A DNA stretch of 64,000 nucleotides from an uncultured Pirellulaceae bacterium (lineage in GTDB: Bacteria > Planctomycetota > Planctomycetia > Pirellulales > Pirellulaceae). The position numbers were made by a program, and so were the translations under genes. The stretch spans positions 124,001-188,000 of the forward strand of contig CALFUT010000012.1 in the NCBI GenBank assembly GCA_937929805.1, read 5' to 3'. Under the pieces are notes generated by a model. That model was given only the letters and a program-made list of their open reading frames with translations, ran no database searches and was not told the origin of the DNA. Shown piece by piece: positions 63,247 to 64,000 of this stretch. Every line of letters starts with the position of its first letter. The first letter of the stretch is position 1.

Positions 63247-64000
63247 ATGTGGATTTACCAAAGGCTAAAATTCTTCGGCTGGATTTTGCTGGGGTTGGTG
63301 GTCGTTTTTCTATTGATCGTTCCGGCCGCGTTTTCTTTTCTCGTGCCGCTGACTGGCTACAGTCAAACCTTGTTCCGTTGGATGCAGCCTATTGAGTTCG
63401 TTCAGAAGGTCCTTGTTCACGTTTTAACGATGGCGTGGATGTTCTTTCTGGGTGGTTGTCTGGCCAGCTTCCTGAACGTTGTCGCGTGGCGAGTTCCTCG
63501 GGGTAAGTCAATTCTTGGATCCAGTCATTGCCCAACCTGCGGTAATCGATTGGCGTTTCGTGATAATATGCCGTTCGTTGGCTGGCTGCGGAACTCGGGG
63601 CTTTGCCGTCATTGTGACGCTTCGATTTCGGTACGCTATCTGATTGCTGAGATCGTGTTGGGGTCGATTTTTCTGATCTTGGGCAGTGTGGTATTTCTTT
63701 CTGGGGCTGCAAATTGGCCAATTGAAAAAGTTTTGCAACCTGCCGGTTTTGAGCACTTGCTTTTTTCCCTAAACTGGGACGTTATAAAAGTTTTGGCTTG
63801 GCACTTAACGCTGGTCTGTTGTCTGTTTACTTTTGCGTTGATCGAGTTTGATGGTTTGCGAATCCCAAAGTCGATCGCCATTATCGGATTGAGCGTCGTT
63901 TGTGTTGTTGCGGCGGTGGCGCCGGATGTCTGGCTTGTGCTTTGGCGGCAGCCCATTTTCTTGTGGCAAGCGAATGAGCTTTCTCGTCTCGACCAGATCT
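63247..64000 (+). CDS. Prepilin peptidase (type IV leader peptidase), C-terminal part outside window
   Basis: The first 251 residues of a membrane aspartic peptidase that cleaves and methylates type IV prepilins. After a first helix and a short loop comes GGCLASFLNVVAWRVPRGKS, the N-terminal domain motif, then the zinc-type cysteine pairs CPTCGNRLAFRDNMP and CRHCDASISVRY, and helices with LIEFDGLRIPKS holding the first catalytic Asp. The second Asp motif lies beyond the window. An extra N-terminal helix (WILLGLVVVFLLIVPAAFS) precedes the usual start. Its substrates may include the DUF1559 pseudopilin-like protein encoded at 9588-10481. ATG at 63247 without a clear ribosome binding site. Confidence 0.9.
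   Translation, partial: MWIYQRLKFFGWILLGLVVVFLLIVPAAFSFLVPLTGYSQTLFRWMQPIEFVQKVLVHVLTMAWMFFLGGCLASFLNVVAWRVPRGKSILGSSHCPTCGNRLAFRDNMPFVGWLRNSGLCRHCDASISVRYLIAEIVLGSIFLILGSVVFLSGAANWPIEKVLQPAGFEHLLFSLNWDVIKVLAWHLTLVCCLFTFALIEFDGLRIPKSIAIIGLSVVCVVAAVAPDVWLVLWRQPIFLWQANELSRLDQI

Overview
The window looks like chromosomal DNA of a planctomycete, most likely a marine member of the Pirellulaceae (Rhodopirellula-like). The evidence is a DUF1559 pseudopilin-like protein with an H-X9-DG tail, an FGly-type sulfatase, a DUF1570 metalloprotease, an SHD1-domain secreted protein, two exported proteins with the planctomycete LExR-type N-terminal motif, sparse operons, frequent GTG/TTG starts, and many small palindromic intergenic repeats. 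Genes for lipid A and Kdo biosynthesis (lpxC, kdsD, an MsbA-like ABC transporter) show an LPS-bearing outer membrane. I saw no rRNA, tRNA, CRISPR array, transposase or phage gene.

Layout. 0-3.4 kb: envelope genes on the minus strand (lpxC, cut by the window edge; an OmpH/Skp chaperone; a secreted coiled-coil protein). 3.4-3.8 kb: a tract of 7-bp repeats. 3.8-7.5 kb: a plus-strand cluster of UPF0104-type membrane protein, GT2 glycosyltransferase and GT-C-like membrane protein. 7.6-10.5 kb: small genes, a decayed copy of the end of the GT-C-like gene, and a DUF1559 gene. 11-15 kb: cysS, then a cyclase/formamidase and kynurenine 3-monooxygenase; tryptophan 2,3-dioxygenase lies at 19-20 kb on the other strand, so the upper kynurenine pathway is present. 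15-19 kb: a secreted beta-helix protein with a dockerin-like end, and a protein with two copies of an uncharacterised domain. 20-25.7 kb: DUF1570 protease, a double-domain ABC permease, a secreted protein and the ribosome-assembly GTPase RbgA.

25.7-40.5 kb is the most distinctive region. A TolC-like gene faces a four-gene run encoding a PilZ protein, a GAF-HlyD fusion, a PqqD-like/M50/HlyD fusion, and a periplasmic adaptor. A terminator and a separate 1890-residue gene follow. That protein is almost entirely 14-residue Ala-rich repeats and carries the LExR-type N-terminal motif. The set resembles a type I-like export route with its cargo, but no ABC ATPase is encoded in it.

40.7-46.6 kb: a minus-strand housekeeping run, xseA-xseB-ispA-dxs-nadK (exonuclease VII, isoprenoid precursors, NADP). 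47-54.5 kb: a fatty acid desaturase, guaB, an SHD1-domain protein and a secreted helical protein, separated by dense repeat islands. 54.5-60.1 kb: a PseG-like/GNAT protein between two 126-bp MITE-like elements, then the MsbA-like transporter and kdsD with overlapping ends. 60.2-64 kb: sulfatase, DUF2293 protein, CDGSH iron-sulfur protein and a prepilin peptidase cut by the window edge.

All calls rest on reading motifs and gene arrangement. No database search was possible, and start codons were chosen by eye from ribosome binding sites, signal peptides and family alignment from memory.
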